DNA of 64,000 nt from CAZDWZ01 sp964509425. GTDB lineage: Bacteria > Bdellovibrionota_C > UBA2361 > SZUA-149 > CAZDWZ01. The notes beneath the pieces were generated by a model. That model searched no databases and was not told where the DNA came from. It saw only the letters and a list, made by a program, of their open reading frames with translations. Within the stretch, counting starts at the first letter, position 1, and every line of letters starts with the position of its first letter. The position numbers and the translations under genes are program-made. Location of the stretch: contig CAZDWZ010000005.1 in the NCBI GenBank assembly GCA_964509425.1, positions 186,001-250,000 on the forward strand, in the 5' to 3' direction. Shown piece after piece: positions 53,034-61,925 of this stretch.

Positions 53034-54443
53034 ATGAGTTCTTCCGGCTTTCAATTTCAAACTTCTGAGGATGCGTCTCCGGCGGAGTCTGCTTCCCGGA
53101 AAAATGCGCCGCTTCCGCCCGGCACGATTCTCATCGAGGGCGTATCGAAGCGATTCCGGAAGCATACCGTCGCCAAGAAATCTTATACTACCATCAAATC
53201 GAGCCTTGTTGAGCGATTCTTTCAAGGCCGGTATCCGAAAGAAAACTTTTTGCCGGCGCTTATTGATTTGAACGTTCGGATCGATCCCGGAAAGTCGCTC
53301 GGGGTTATCGGAAGAAACGGGTCGGGGAAGTCGACGCTTCTAAAACTCATCGCAGGGATCTACCGCCCGGATCAGGGGACGGTAAAGGTCAGCGGCAAAA
53401 TTTCGGCCCTCATCGAGCTCGGCGCGGGGTTTCATCCTGACTTTTCAGGCCGGGAGAATATCTACCTGGGCGGGGTGATGTTCGGGCTCAGCAAGAAAGA
53501 AATTCAGGCACGCTTTGACGACATCGTGCAATACGCCGAACTCGAGGATTTCATCGATGACCCCGTCCGGACGTATTCCTCGGGAATGTATATGCGTCTT
53601 GGATTCAGCCTCGCGATCCATACTGACCCCGATATCCTTCTCGTGGATGAGGTTCTCGCCGTCGGCGACGCGTCCTTCGTGCAGCGGTGTCACAATACGA
53701 TTTCCGAGTTCCGGAGACGGGGGAAGACACTCCTCTTCGTGACTCATGACCTGAGCTCGGTCGAACGCTGGTGTGATGAGGCAATCTGGCTCGACAAGGC
53801 GAAGGTGCGAGAGCGCGGGGACCCGCGGCGGGTCATCGACGCCTACCTCGAACGCGTCCAGGTGGGCGAAGAGGCCGAGCTTGAATTGCAGAACTCCGGT
53901 CCGGCGGGCGTTGATGCCTCGCGGCGCGCAGTCTCGAAGCGGCCGGTCGACAGCGAGCACCGTTGGGGCTCGGGCGAAGTCGAAATTCTCGAAGTTCAAA
54001 TGTTTGGGCTGGAAGGGGACGGCCGGTGGATCTTCCGCGAGGATGAGGTTGTCCGCATTGATGTGCGCTACCGGTTGCACAAACCCATCGAGGATCTCGT
54101 CTTCGGGATAGGCATCGTCAGAGCTGACGGCGTTGTCGTTCACGGAAGTAATTCCGACATTGACGAACAACGAGTCCCGCTTCCGAAACGGGAAAACTTT
54201 CAGGAAGGGTCGGAAGGGGTGTATCGAGTGCGTATCGATCGGCTCGGGCTCACGGAAGACAGTTATTTTCTCGACGTCGCGATTCACCGGCGGGATGGGA
54301 CGCCCTACGACTACCATCACTTGGTCTATCGATTCTCAGTGCGTTCGCAGAAAAAATATCATGGGATTTATGTGCCAGAGCATTTCTGGGAATTTCTACC
54401 GAATTATCCGGCAGAGAATGTCGTCATGAAGCGGAAGGGTTAG
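53034..54443 (+). CDS. wzt: Wzt-type polysaccharide ABC transporter ATPase
   Basis: Powers export of lipid-linked O-polysaccharide. The Walker A is GVIGRNGSGKSTLLKLIAG, the SALIELGAGFHPDFSGREN motif is specific to Wzt/KpsT relatives, TYSSGMYMRLGFSLA is the signature and ILLVDEVLAVGD the Walker B. Residues from about 310 to 469 form a C-terminal beta-domain (WGSGEVEILEVQMFG, DEVVRIDVRYRL) like the Wzt domain that recognises the glycan's end. Length 469 is as expected for the extended type. First gene of the export operon, downstream of a structured repeat. Confidence 0.94.
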   Translation: MSSSGFQFQTSEDASPAESASRKNAPLPPGTILIEGVSKRFRKHTVAKKSYTTIKSSLVERFFQGRYPKENFLPALIDLNVRIDPGKSLGVIGRNGSGKSTLLKLIAGIYRPDQGTVKVSGKISALIELGAGFHPDFSGRENIYLGGVMFGLSKKEIQARFDDIVQYAELEDFIDDPVRTYSSGMYMRLGFSLAIHTDPDILLVDEVLAVGDASFVQRCHNTISEFRRRGKTLLFVTHDLSSVERWCDEAIWLDKAKVRERGDPRRVIDAYLERVQVGEEAELELQNSGPAGVDASRRAVSKRPVDSEHRWGSGEVEILEVQMFGLEGDGRWIFREDEVVRIDVRYRLHKPIEDLVFGIGIVRADGVVVHGSNSDIDEQRVPLPKRENFQEGSEGVYRVRIDRLGLTEDSYFLDVAIHRRDGTPYDYHHLVYRFSVRSQKKYHGIYVPEHFWEFLPNYPAENVVMKRKG

Positions 54444-54592
54444 CCCTTCAACCGGGAGTAGATAATGCGGCAACTGACGAAAGACTGTTTTGTTCGAATG
54501 GCCAAAGTAACCCCTTATGCCGGCTCGGTGTTGCCTCGCATGCCGCATTCGGAATTGCGGCGACTCCCCAATTGCAAGCTGGGGCGGCAATA

Positions 54593-55372
54593 ATGTTCAG
54601 AAATCTTTCCGAGCTCTGGAAATTCCGTTCGCTTATCTTCGCCCTTGTGAGCCGACATCTTCGCGCGCGCTACCGTGGGTCCCTGCTCGGATTTCTATGG
54701 TCATTCTTAAACCCGCTTTGCCTCATCGCCGTCTACTCACTTGTTTTCCAGTATTATATTCGCTTCAACGAAGTGGATAAGTATTCGCTGTTTCTCTTTG
54801 CCGGACTTCTGCCCTGGATCTGGTTCTCTTCTGGGCTCCTTGAGGCGACAAGTTCCATCAGCGGCGGGGGGAGTCTCGTGACGAAGGCGATGTTCCCGGC
54901 TCACATACTGCCGGTCGTATCGGTCCTTACGAACCTGGCGAATTTCCTGTTTGCGATTCCGCTTCTTTTCCTTTTTATGCTCGCGGTTGGAAAGAGCGTC
55001 GAGCCCAGCTTATTGTTTCTGCCACTCGTTATTTTCATCGAGCTGATATTTCTCGCAGGACTTTCTCTCGCCGTCTCGGCTTTGAACGTCCACTACCGCG
55101 ATATTCAGCATATTCTCGGGAACCTGATGACGCTCTGGTTTTTCTTGTGTCCCATCGTCTATCCCGCTTCGAACGTTCCCGAGAAGTTTCGATTCACGCT
55201 CCTCTTGAATCCGGTAGCTGTTTTTACGGAGATGTATCAGGGCATGTTTATAAACGGAGTTTCCCCGCAACCGGAGAAGCTGCTGCTGTCGGCCTGTGTG
55301 GCAGGGATCGCCTGGATTGCAGGCTGCTTAGTGTTCAATCGTTACCGTGAGAGTTTTGCGGAGTTGGTGTAA
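54593..55372 (+). CDS. wzm: Wzm-type polysaccharide ABC transporter permease
   Basis: Forms the membrane channel that works with Wzt. SRHLRARYRGSLLGFLWSFLNPL is the family's cytoplasmic entry signature, and six hydrophobic helices follow (SLVFQYYIRF, FAGLLPWIWF, FLFAIPLLFLFML and others), with LNVHYRDIQHI typical of ABC2 permeases. I use the ATG at 54593; the frame is open to 54572. Length 259. A gap of about 150 bases after wzt with small hairpins, but the same direction, suggests one operon. Confidence 0.94.
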   Translation: MFRNLSELWKFRSLIFALVSRHLRARYRGSLLGFLWSFLNPLCLIAVYSLVFQYYIRFNEVDKYSLFLFAGLLPWIWFSSGLLEATSSISGGGSLVTKAMFPAHILPVVSVLTNLANFLFAIPLLFLFMLAVGKSVEPSLLFLPLVIFIELIFLAGLSLAVSALNVHYRDIQHILGNLMTLWFFLCPIVYPASNVPEKFRFTLLLNPVAVFTEMYQGMFINGVSPQPEKLLLSACVAGIAWIAGCLVFNRYRESFAELV

Positions 55373-55400
55373 CCGTGGAGAGCGCGGTGGGGCAGAGAAC

Positions 55401-56492
55401 ATGAAAATTCATCAGTTCGTTCACACCTTAACCGTCGGGGACGCGATCTCCGATGAGGCTCGTTCCATTTCACGTCTGCTTCGGGCCGAGGGGATTCAGA
55501 GCGAGATTTACTCGGCACATTGGCACGGGAAATACGACGGCGAGGTGCGGAGCTATAAACAGTTTGAAGACGATCTGAATGCTGAGAACGGTGCGCCGGT
55601 GGCGATCGTGCTGCACTACTCAATCGGCTCTCCGCTGAACACTCTGTATCTGTCTCACCCAGGGGTGAAGCGCGCGGTGATTTACCACAACCTCACGCCG
55701 GATAGGTGGTTTCAGGGATATAATCCGCGAGTCACGAGCGACCTCACCAGGGGAAAGGATGAGCTTCCGCAGATCGTGAACGCAGCGGATCTCTGTCTTG
55801 CGGACTCCGGATACAACGAGAAGGATCTCTTGGCGCTCGGCGCCAAACGTTCCCATGTGCTGCCACTCCTGGTGGATCTCGCCAAATGGTCGGTGCCGGC
55901 AAACGCCGGAATCGCCGGAGCTGTCCGCGGGAGAGCCTCGGTGAATGTCGTTCATGTGGGGCGTTTTGCGCCGAATAAGTGCATCGAAGACATCATCCGC
56001 GCCTTTTATTTCTATCACCACAAAATCGAGCAGAAGAGTCACCTGTGGCTCATCGGTTCAGAGGTCGATACGGAGATTTATTCGTTTGAGCTGCGGAACC
56101 TGGTTCGTGAGCTGCGGCTACAGGATGCAGTGTCGTTTCCCGGCAGTCTCGCCGATTCCGAGGTGAAAGCGGTTTACGAGAATGCCGATCTCTATCTCTG
56201 CATGAGTGAGCACGAGGGATTTTGTGTTCCACTCATCGAGGCGATGTATTTTTCTGTTCCGGTCATCGCCTTTGATTCCTCCGCGGTTGGAGAAACTCTG
56301 GGCGACGGCGGCCTTCTCGTGGGGCGGAAATCTCCAGCGGAGCTCGCCGAGTTGATGGCGGTTGTGATGAGCGACGGCGGACTTCGGGAGAAGCTTAAAC
56401 AACAGGGCAGAAACCGCGTTCAAAAGTTCAGCGAGGAAACATTCCGTCAACATTTGCGGACGCGGTTGATTGAGCCGCTCTTCTCGGCATGA
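55401..56492 (+). CDS. GT4 family glycosyltransferase
   Basis: A 363-residue GT-B glycosyltransferase. NVVHVGRFAPNKCIEDIIRAF marks the start of the C-terminal Rossmann half and MSEHEGFCVPLIEAMYFSVPVIA the donor-binding E(x7)E motif. The N-terminal half starts MKIHQFVHTLTVGDAISDEA. The ATG at 55401 lies downstream of the wzm stop by 28 bases. It overlaps the next GT4 gene by four bases (ATGA). Probably adds a sugar of the exported glycan, with D-rhamnose or mannose as likely donors by context. Confidence 0.9.
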   Translation: MKIHQFVHTLTVGDAISDEARSISRLLRAEGIQSEIYSAHWHGKYDGEVRSYKQFEDDLNAENGAPVAIVLHYSIGSPLNTLYLSHPGVKRAVIYHNLTPDRWFQGYNPRVTSDLTRGKDELPQIVNAADLCLADSGYNEKDLLALGAKRSHVLPLLVDLAKWSVPANAGIAGAVRGRASVNVVHVGRFAPNKCIEDIIRAFYFYHHKIEQKSHLWLIGSEVDTEIYSFELRNLVRELRLQDAVSFPGSLADSEVKAVYENADLYLCMSEHEGFCVPLIEAMYFSVPVIAFDSSAVGETLGDGGLLVGRKSPAELAELMAVVMSDGGLREKLKQQGRNRVQKFSEETFRQHLRTRLIEPLFSA

Positions 56493-57694
56493 TTCGCGTG
56501 GGTCTCGATATCAGAGCGACCCAACCGGGTTTCCGCGCGCATTTCGGAAGAGGCACCGGGAGATATACCGCGGAGCTTGCCGCCCGCCTGGTGGGAAGAT
56601 CGGAAGGCGGCATCGAGGTCGGGGCCATGCTTCCCGAGCAACTACTTGGAATGCGGTTCGAGGAGCAGCTCCTCAAGCTCCTCCCTCTTGGAAAACAAAC
56701 TCTCCACACGCAGGTGGTGCTTCCGCGAATTCTCGGCCGACTTCCATTTGACGCGCTGCACTTTCCTCATCACGGAGACACGACGGCTCGTTGTCCGATT
56801 CCGTTTTGTGTCACGGTTCTCGATCTCATTCCTATTCGCTTCCCGGACCTCTATAAGCCAAAGCGCGCGAGTTGGAGATTTCACCTCGCGAGGAAACTCG
56901 AGCTGGATACCATCCGGGCGGCATCCGGCATCTTTGCCATCAGCGAGGCCACGAAAAAGGACGTGGTGGACCTTCTCGGGATAGCTCCGGAGCGAATCGT
57001 CGTTACGCCGCTCGGAGTCGATGAAAAGTTCAAGTTGCGGGCACCCTCCTGGAGGGTCGACGGGCAGGCTGTGAGATCCAAGTTCTCGCTTCCGAATGAC
57101 CGCCCCCTCCTGTTCTATTTTGGGGGGATCGACCCCAGGAAAAACGTCCCGTTTCTCCTCGAGGTGTTGAGGGCCTACAAAACCAAGAATCTCGGAAAGT
57201 CGGCGCTCCCGCTCCTCATTCTGGCCGGGGCATATGAAAAGGATGAAAGATTTCCTGATCTGAAGAAAAAAATCGCCGCTCTCGACTTGAACGAAGATAC
57301 GCGCTTGCTAGGATATGTCTCCGAGGATGACCTCCTCTCTCTTCTTGCGGCAACCGATGTTCTGGCCTTTCCCAGCCTCTACGAAGGATTCGGACTTCCG
57401 GTCCTTGAAGCGATGGCGTGCGGAGTTCCGGTGCTCGCGGGAGGGAACTCCTCGCTGTTTGAAGTGATGGGGGAAGATTATCCTCTCTGCCGCGACGGAG
57501 ACGTAGATGATTGGCTTAAAAAGTTGGAGTGGGTTCTCTCAAATGAACCGGAACGCTCGAGGCTGGCACAATGCGGACTGAAGCGCGCAAAGCTCTTCAC
57601 CTGGGACAGGACGGCGGAGCTGACTCTCGGGGGATTGAGACAGTTCCTGCCTCCGGCGCAAGCGGGGAAAACCGCAAAGCGCGTGGGGCAGTAG
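56489..57694 (+). CDS. GT4 family glycosyltransferase
   Basis: A 401-residue GT-B enzyme of the mannosyl/rhamnosyl-transferase type. The C-terminal half reads LFYFGGIDPRKNVPFLLEVL and FPSLYEGFGLPVLEAMACGVPVLA, with the paired Glu. The N-terminus has the GRGTGRYTAELA loop common in this group. Coupled by four bases to the previous gene and followed five bases later by the GT39-like gene. WbpY/WbdB-type enzymes that build D-rhamnan and mannan chains are similar in type; acceptor and linkage cannot be read. Confidence 0.9.
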   Translation: MIRVGLDIRATQPGFRAHFGRGTGRYTAELAARLVGRSEGGIEVGAMLPEQLLGMRFEEQLLKLLPLGKQTLHTQVVLPRILGRLPFDALHFPHHGDTTARCPIPFCVTVLDLIPIRFPDLYKPKRASWRFHLARKLELDTIRAASGIFAISEATKKDVVDLLGIAPERIVVTPLGVDEKFKLRAPSWRVDGQAVRSKFSLPNDRPLLFYFGGIDPRKNVPFLLEVLRAYKTKNLGKSALPLLILAGAYEKDERFPDLKKKIAALDLNEDTRLLGYVSEDDLLSLLAATDVLAFPSLYEGFGLPVLEAMACGVPVLAGGNSSLFEVMGEDYPLCRDGDVDDWLKKLEWVLSNEPERSRLAQCGLKRAKLFTWDRTAELTLGGLRQFLPPAQAGKTAKRVGQ

Positions 57695-57699
57695 TTCGC

Positions 57700-59721
57700 A
57701 TGGCCGGAACGCTCCGCCCAACTCCCCACCGCCTAGAGTCAAAGGATTATCTTCTCATTGCTGTTCTGGTTTGCCTCGGACTCGCCCTCCGGCTCTTTTT
57801 CATTTCCGGTCGCGGCAGCATCATCGACTCCGATGAAGCGATCGTCGGGCTGATGGCGAAGCACATAAACGAGGGACGTCCCTGGCCAATCTTCTATTAC
57901 GGCCAACCCTACATGGGGACGCTCGAATCTTTCGTCGCCGCGATCTTTTTCCGGCTTTTTGGACAGTCGAATGTCTCGCTCAAGCTTGTTCCTGTTGTTT
58001 TCTCTCTCTTTCAAATCGCACTGGTCTATCTCTTGGCGCTTCGCTTCGTTACGCGGAAGGGTGCTGCGATAGCCGGACTCCTGACGGCGCTTCCGCCCGC
58101 TGGTTTTCTGCTCTGGAGCACGATGGCGAGGGGAGGGTTCATCGAATTGGTGGTTCTCGGAACCTTATCGTTTATTCTCGCTATCGATATCCTCCGAACC
58201 GAAACGCCGCGCTCGACCCAGTTTCTCTTCCTCGGCATCATCCTCGGTCTTGGGTGGTGGACGAACAATCAGATGATTTTCTATCTGGTTCCGCTCGCTT
58301 TGGTGTTTCTCGCCTGGTTCGGTGCGCGCTTTCCGTTCAAGAAGGCAATCTCTTGGCTGCTGCTCACTGCGACCGGCTTTTTCGTGGGCAGTGCGCCGTT
58401 CTGGAGTTTTAATCTCCTCCGCAAGCCTCGCTGGCAGACCTTTGAGCTGCTCACCCGTCCGCAAAACTCCACCGGGTTCTCCGATCATTTCTCCGGCTAC
58501 TTCTCGGAGGCACTCCCCATAATCTTTGGGGCGCGCCGTTTTTGGTCCGACGTGGATTTATTTCCGTATGCGACGCCGGTGGCCTATGCCGTATATTCGA
58601 TCGTGTTGCTCCTTTTCCTCATCCGGGCCGTCCGTTCGTCCGGGGATGCTTGGACTCGGGCCGCGAATGGAATCGTCCTCGTCTTCCTGCTGACCGTTCC
58701 GCTTATCTTCTCAGCGAGCAGCTTCGGCTGGTTGTCGAAGGCGCCAAGATATCTGCTGCCCCTTTATTCGGTGCTCTTCATCTGTATCGCGGCGGCCTCC
58801 GACGATCTTTGGCGGCTGGGGTCGCTCCCCGCCCGAGCTTCGGCCTTCCTCCTTGTTGCCGTGACGCTTTTCATAAACACCGCGTCGACCTGGATCGGCG
58901 GGCTCGCCGTTCCGGCACAGCCCTTCGTCGCACACGGCGATCGGGTAGCAGAGGACCAGAGCGAACTGTACCGATGGCTTGCCGCGAATCGCTACTCCCA
59001 TATCTGGACGAACTACTGGATTGGGTATCGAACCGCCTTTGAAACGAATGAAACCGTTACCTTCAGTCGTTTTGGAGATCCCCGAACGCTGCGGATTCCG
59101 GAATATGAATCCGAAATCTCACCGTTCGATAATGACGAAGTGTATGTCTTGGTCCAGAGCGAATCCCGGTATTGGCGGGCAGCGCTCGCCCGGCTGGGTT
59201 ACGCCTTCCGAGTGTCGAAGGTGGGCGAGTATGTGGTCTTTGATGAGGTCCGTCCCCAATCGGAGCAGGGAGCGCCTATCGCCCTCCGGCCGGACCAGAT
59301 TCGAGCGACTTCAAGGAAGGAATGGACGGGCCGGGTGGTCGACGGCGACAGTGGGACGCGCTGGGGAAGCGGGATGCCGCAAGAACCCGGAATGGGGGTG
59401 GAGGTCTGGTTTGATACGCCGACCGCGATAGCCGGGGTCGAGCTCGATCACGGGCGGTACGTAACTGATGTCCCCCGTCATTTGGCCGTGCTCGCTCTCC
59501 TCGAAGACGGAAGCTGGTGCGAGCTCGTGGACCTCGGAGGCTTCGAGACTTCCGATCTCCTCCAATCCTCCCAGTTTGAAACTTTCCCCCGCCTCCTCCG
59601 CCTGCATTTCGCTCCGAGAAAAGTTCGAGCGCTTCATTTTGAGCAGCGAGATCATGGGAAGGGCCCCTTCGATTGGTCAATCGCCGAGCTTCGTGTATTT
59701 AGTCCGGCGATCGAGAACTAG
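57700..59721 (+). CDS. GT39-like membrane glycosyltransferase with C-terminal discoidin-like domain
   Basis: A 673-residue protein. Residues 1 to about 440 are a PMT/ArnT-type GT-C membrane region: LFFISGRGSIIDSDEAIVGL holds the catalytic Asp/Glu pair in the first loop, and FYYGQPYMGTLESFVAA is typical. The soluble C-terminal part (about 440-673) ends in a jelly-roll-like segment (SGTRWGSGMPQEPGMGVEVW, IAGVELDHGRYVTDVPRHLA) resembling F5/8 type C (discoidin) carbohydrate-binding domains. It probably transfers a sugar from a polyprenyl-phosphate donor outside the membrane. I use ATG 57700; the frame is open to 57571 inside the previous gene. Confidence 0.85.
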   Translation: MAGTLRPTPHRLESKDYLLIAVLVCLGLALRLFFISGRGSIIDSDEAIVGLMAKHINEGRPWPIFYYGQPYMGTLESFVAAIFFRLFGQSNVSLKLVPVVFSLFQIALVYLLALRFVTRKGAAIAGLLTALPPAGFLLWSTMARGGFIELVVLGTLSFILAIDILRTETPRSTQFLFLGIILGLGWWTNNQMIFYLVPLALVFLAWFGARFPFKKAISWLLLTATGFFVGSAPFWSFNLLRKPRWQTFELLTRPQNSTGFSDHFSGYFSEALPIIFGARRFWSDVDLFPYATPVAYAVYSIVLLLFLIRAVRSSGDAWTRAANGIVLVFLLTVPLIFSASSFGWLSKAPRYLLPLYSVLFICIAAASDDLWRLGSLPARASAFLLVAVTLFINTASTWIGGLAVPAQPFVAHGDRVAEDQSELYRWLAANRYSHIWTNYWIGYRTAFETNETVTFSRFGDPRTLRIPEYESEISPFDNDEVYVLVQSESRYWRAALARLGYAFRVSKVGEYVVFDEVRPQSEQGAPIALRPDQIRATSRKEWTGRVVDGDSGTRWGSGMPQEPGMGVEVWFDTPTAIAGVELDHGRYVTDVPRHLAVLALLEDGSWCELVDLGGFETSDLLQSSQFETFPRLLRLHFAPRKVRALHFEQRDHGKGPFDWSIAELRVFSPAIEN

Positions 59722-59730
59722 ACATCGCCG

Positions 59731-59814
59731 TCCCCCCTCTGTGCCTCTGTGTCTCTGTGGTTCAATAGACACTGTATTTCTTAATTTTTGAACCACAGAG
59801 GCACAGAGGGGGGA
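59731..59814. repeat. Dispersed CTCTG-type inverted repeat, copy 6
   Basis: The best palindrome of this family: TCCCCCCTCTGTGCCTCTGT...GTGGTTCA at 59731-59764 against TGAACCACAGAGGCACAGAG...GGGA at 59789-59814, loop of 24 bases. It lies between the GT39 gene and ychF, which begins 32 bases later, and may act as a hairpin at the transcript end. Confidence 0.8.
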
Positions 59815-59845
59815 GCAGCAGAGAATTTGGATTTTGTGGGGAGTT

Positions 59846-60946
59846 ATGGGACTGAATTGTGGAATCATCGGACTGCCGAACGTCGGAAAGTCGACTATCT
59901 TTAATGCACTTACCGCGGCCGGAGCCGAGGCTGCGAATTACCCCTTTTGCACTATCGAGCCGAACACGGGCGTTGTCGCCGTTCCGGATTCGCGCATCGA
60001 CGTGCTTGCGAAGATTGCAGGGTCTGCAAAGCTGATTCCGGCAGCGATGGAATTTGTTGACATCGCTGGTCTGGTAAAAGGTGCTTCTGAGGGTGCGGGG
60101 CTGGGGAATCAATTTCTCGGGCACATCCGCGCAGTAGATGCGCTCGTTCATGTCGTCCGGTGTTTCGATGATGAGAACATAGTCCACGTCGACGGTTCTA
60201 TTTCTCCGAAGCGTGATGTCGAGGTCATCGAAACTGAGCTTCTCCTCGCCGACCTCGCGTCGGTGGATAAACGGATTGATCGGGTCGCCCGTGCCGCAAA
60301 GGGGGGTGATAAAGAGCTTAAGGCGGAGCTTGCGGCGCTCGAGTTCGCAAAAAAACATCTCGATCAAGGTGTCTCACTGCGCTTGGTTGACCCCGAGGGA
60401 CACGATTTAAAGAAATTAGACCTGCTTACAGCTAAGCCTGTCGTCTATCTCGCGAACGTCGCCGAGGCGGATGTTGCGCTTGAACCCACCCCTTCGGCGA
60501 GTGGTTATCTCGGCGAATTAGTTCGTTACGCGGAGTCTGTCGGGTCTCAAGTTGTCGTCATCTCCGGCCGTGTTGAATCCGAGATCAGCAGCCTCGATCC
60601 ATCCGAGCGCGGAGAGTTCCTCGCGTCGCTTGATCTGAAAGAAAGCGGCCTCGATCGTCTGGCGAGGACCGGATATAAACTGTTGAATCTCATTACTTTT
60701 TTCACCGTCGGGCCGAAAGAAGCGCATGCATGGACGTGCGAGCTCGGAGACGATGCGGTCGACGCTGCAGGAAAGATCCACACGGACTTTGCGAAGGGTT
60801 TCATCCGCGCTGAAGTGATCGGCTACGACGATTACGTTCAGTTCGGCGGCGAGCTCGGCGCGAAAGAAAAGGGACTGCTGCGCGTCGAAGGAAAGCAGTA
60901 CCTCATGCGCGATGGCGACATCGTTCACTTTCGATTCAACATTTGA
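59846..60946 (+). CDS. ychF: Ribosome-binding ATPase/GTPase YchF
   Basis: A 366-residue Obg-related P-loop protein that prefers ATP and binds ribosomes. GIIGLPNVGKSTIFNALT is the P-loop, VDIAGLVKGASEGAGLGNQFL the G3 region, then the YchF-specific coiled coil (residues 130-160) and the TGS domain with TFFTVGPKEAHAWT and AEVIGYDDYVQFGG. The ATG at 59846 follows GTGGGGAG; the frame is open to 59834. Its transcript probably ends at the terminator at 61032. Confidence 0.97.
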   Translation: MGLNCGIIGLPNVGKSTIFNALTAAGAEAANYPFCTIEPNTGVVAVPDSRIDVLAKIAGSAKLIPAAMEFVDIAGLVKGASEGAGLGNQFLGHIRAVDALVHVVRCFDDENIVHVDGSISPKRDVEVIETELLLADLASVDKRIDRVARAAKGGDKELKAELAALEFAKKHLDQGVSLRLVDPEGHDLKKLDLLTAKPVVYLANVAEADVALEPTPSASGYLGELVRYAESVGSQVVVISGRVESEISSLDPSERGEFLASLDLKESGLDRLARTGYKLLNLITFFTVGPKEAHAWTCELGDDAVDAAGKIHTDFAKGFIRAEVIGYDDYVQFGGELGAKEKGLLRVEGKQYLMRDGDIVHFRFNI

Positions 60947-61457
60947 TCGTCTTTCTGAAACTTTTCTAGGTGTCGCTGACATCTAATCTTCCGATTCACC
61001 ACTCGGTGGTGATGCGCGACTCTCGCAAGATATCTTGTCGGCATACAGAATTTGCCCTACACAATTTCTCTGTGCGGACAAGATTTTTTTGTGTTAAGAG
61101 AGATCGTGTTGGTGTGGTGGATGTGTGGTGTTTCACCTTTTTCCGATACGGGTAACAACTCTTGAAGTTGTATTCCGGATAGCTAAATCCGGGCTCCGCA
61201 GAATCTTTTGAGACGAAAGTTTCGGAAGAAAAGTTGTTAGACGGAGTTGTCGAAATCGAGTTGTGCTGGTTGCGTTGCAACGATCGGAAACGGGCCGTGT
61301 GTTCCGGAAGACCGCCTCTCTAAACGGGGTCGGAAGGAAGACAGGAAACAACAATGCTTCGGCTGATAGAAGCCGAGGCCAGACGTCGGGACCGCGCTGG
61401 CGGAAGCTTATTTCTGCCTGATGCGCCTGATATCTTTAACTGAAGAGGAAAAAAGAC
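60947..61457. other. Intergenic region upstream of the histone-like gene
   Basis: About 510 bases with no recognisable gene. It holds the probable ychF terminator (61032-61091), small hairpins (CCGGATAGCTAAATCCGG; TCGGCTGATAGAAGCCGA) and a T- and G-rich central part. The long leader before the H1-like gene (about 370 bases after the terminator) is notable and probably holds its promoter. Confidence 0.5.
61032..61091 (+). terminator. Probable intrinsic terminator of ychF
   Basis: ATCTTGTCGGCATACAG at 61032 pairs with CTGTGCGGACAAGAT at 61070-61084, followed by a run of seven T. Imperfect stem with a loop of about 20 bases; about 90 bases after the ychF stop. Confidence 0.6.
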
Positions 61458-61625
61458 ATGGCTGTTAAGAAGAAAGTTGCAAAGAAGAAGACTGTTGCAA
61501 AGAAGAAGCCGGCAAAGAAGAAGGCTACAACCGCTCGTAAGTCGGCTGTAACTCGTAAGAAGCCAGCTCGTACCGCAGCTCGCAAGAAGACTGTGAAGAA
61601 GGCTGCAAAGAAGAAGACTGCTTAA
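61458..61625 (+). CDS. Histone H1-like lysine-rich protein
   Basis: A 55-residue protein made almost only of Lys, Ala, Thr, Val and Arg: 22 Lys and 4 Arg. Units such as AVKKK, VAKKK and TARKS repeat at about four to five residues, like the tail of eukaryotic H1 and the AlgP or chlamydial Hc proteins. It should bind DNA without sequence preference. AGAGGAAAAAAG stands before the ATG and a strong terminator follows. The start and stop are both unambiguous. Low complexity makes function uncertain beyond DNA or RNA binding. Confidence 0.85.
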   Translation: MAVKKKVAKKKTVAKKKPAKKKATTARKSAVTRKKPARTAARKKTVKKAAKKKTA

Positions 61626-61685
61626 TTCTTTAAGTAGCTTCGCGCTTCAATCGCGCTGTAATTCGTTATAGTGCGACTGGAGCCT

Positions 61686-61720
61686 AAACCGCCGGGGGAT
61701 TTCTTCCGGCGGTTTTTTTG
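61686..61720 (+). terminator. Intrinsic terminator of the histone-like gene
   Basis: AAACCGCCGG at 61686-61695 pairs perfectly with CCGGCGGTTT at 61706-61715, loop of ten bases, followed by TTTTTGTTTTT. A textbook stem and U-tract about 60 bases after the stop. Confidence 0.9.
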
Positions 61721-61925
61721 TTTTTCGGGCAAGATTTTCCTTCCCGAATGTCTGGGTAAATAACTAAAATCCTTGAAGAAATTCCGAGACGCCGGCGATG
61801 GTCCGCGCTCTTCAAACGATTTCGCATTTCTGTAATTGTATTTTCTCGGCATGAAAGAACGAAACGTCCCTCGAGTGGCCCTAAAGAGTGCCTTCAAGAG
61901 TGACAGCGGTGCCGGAGACCCAGCG

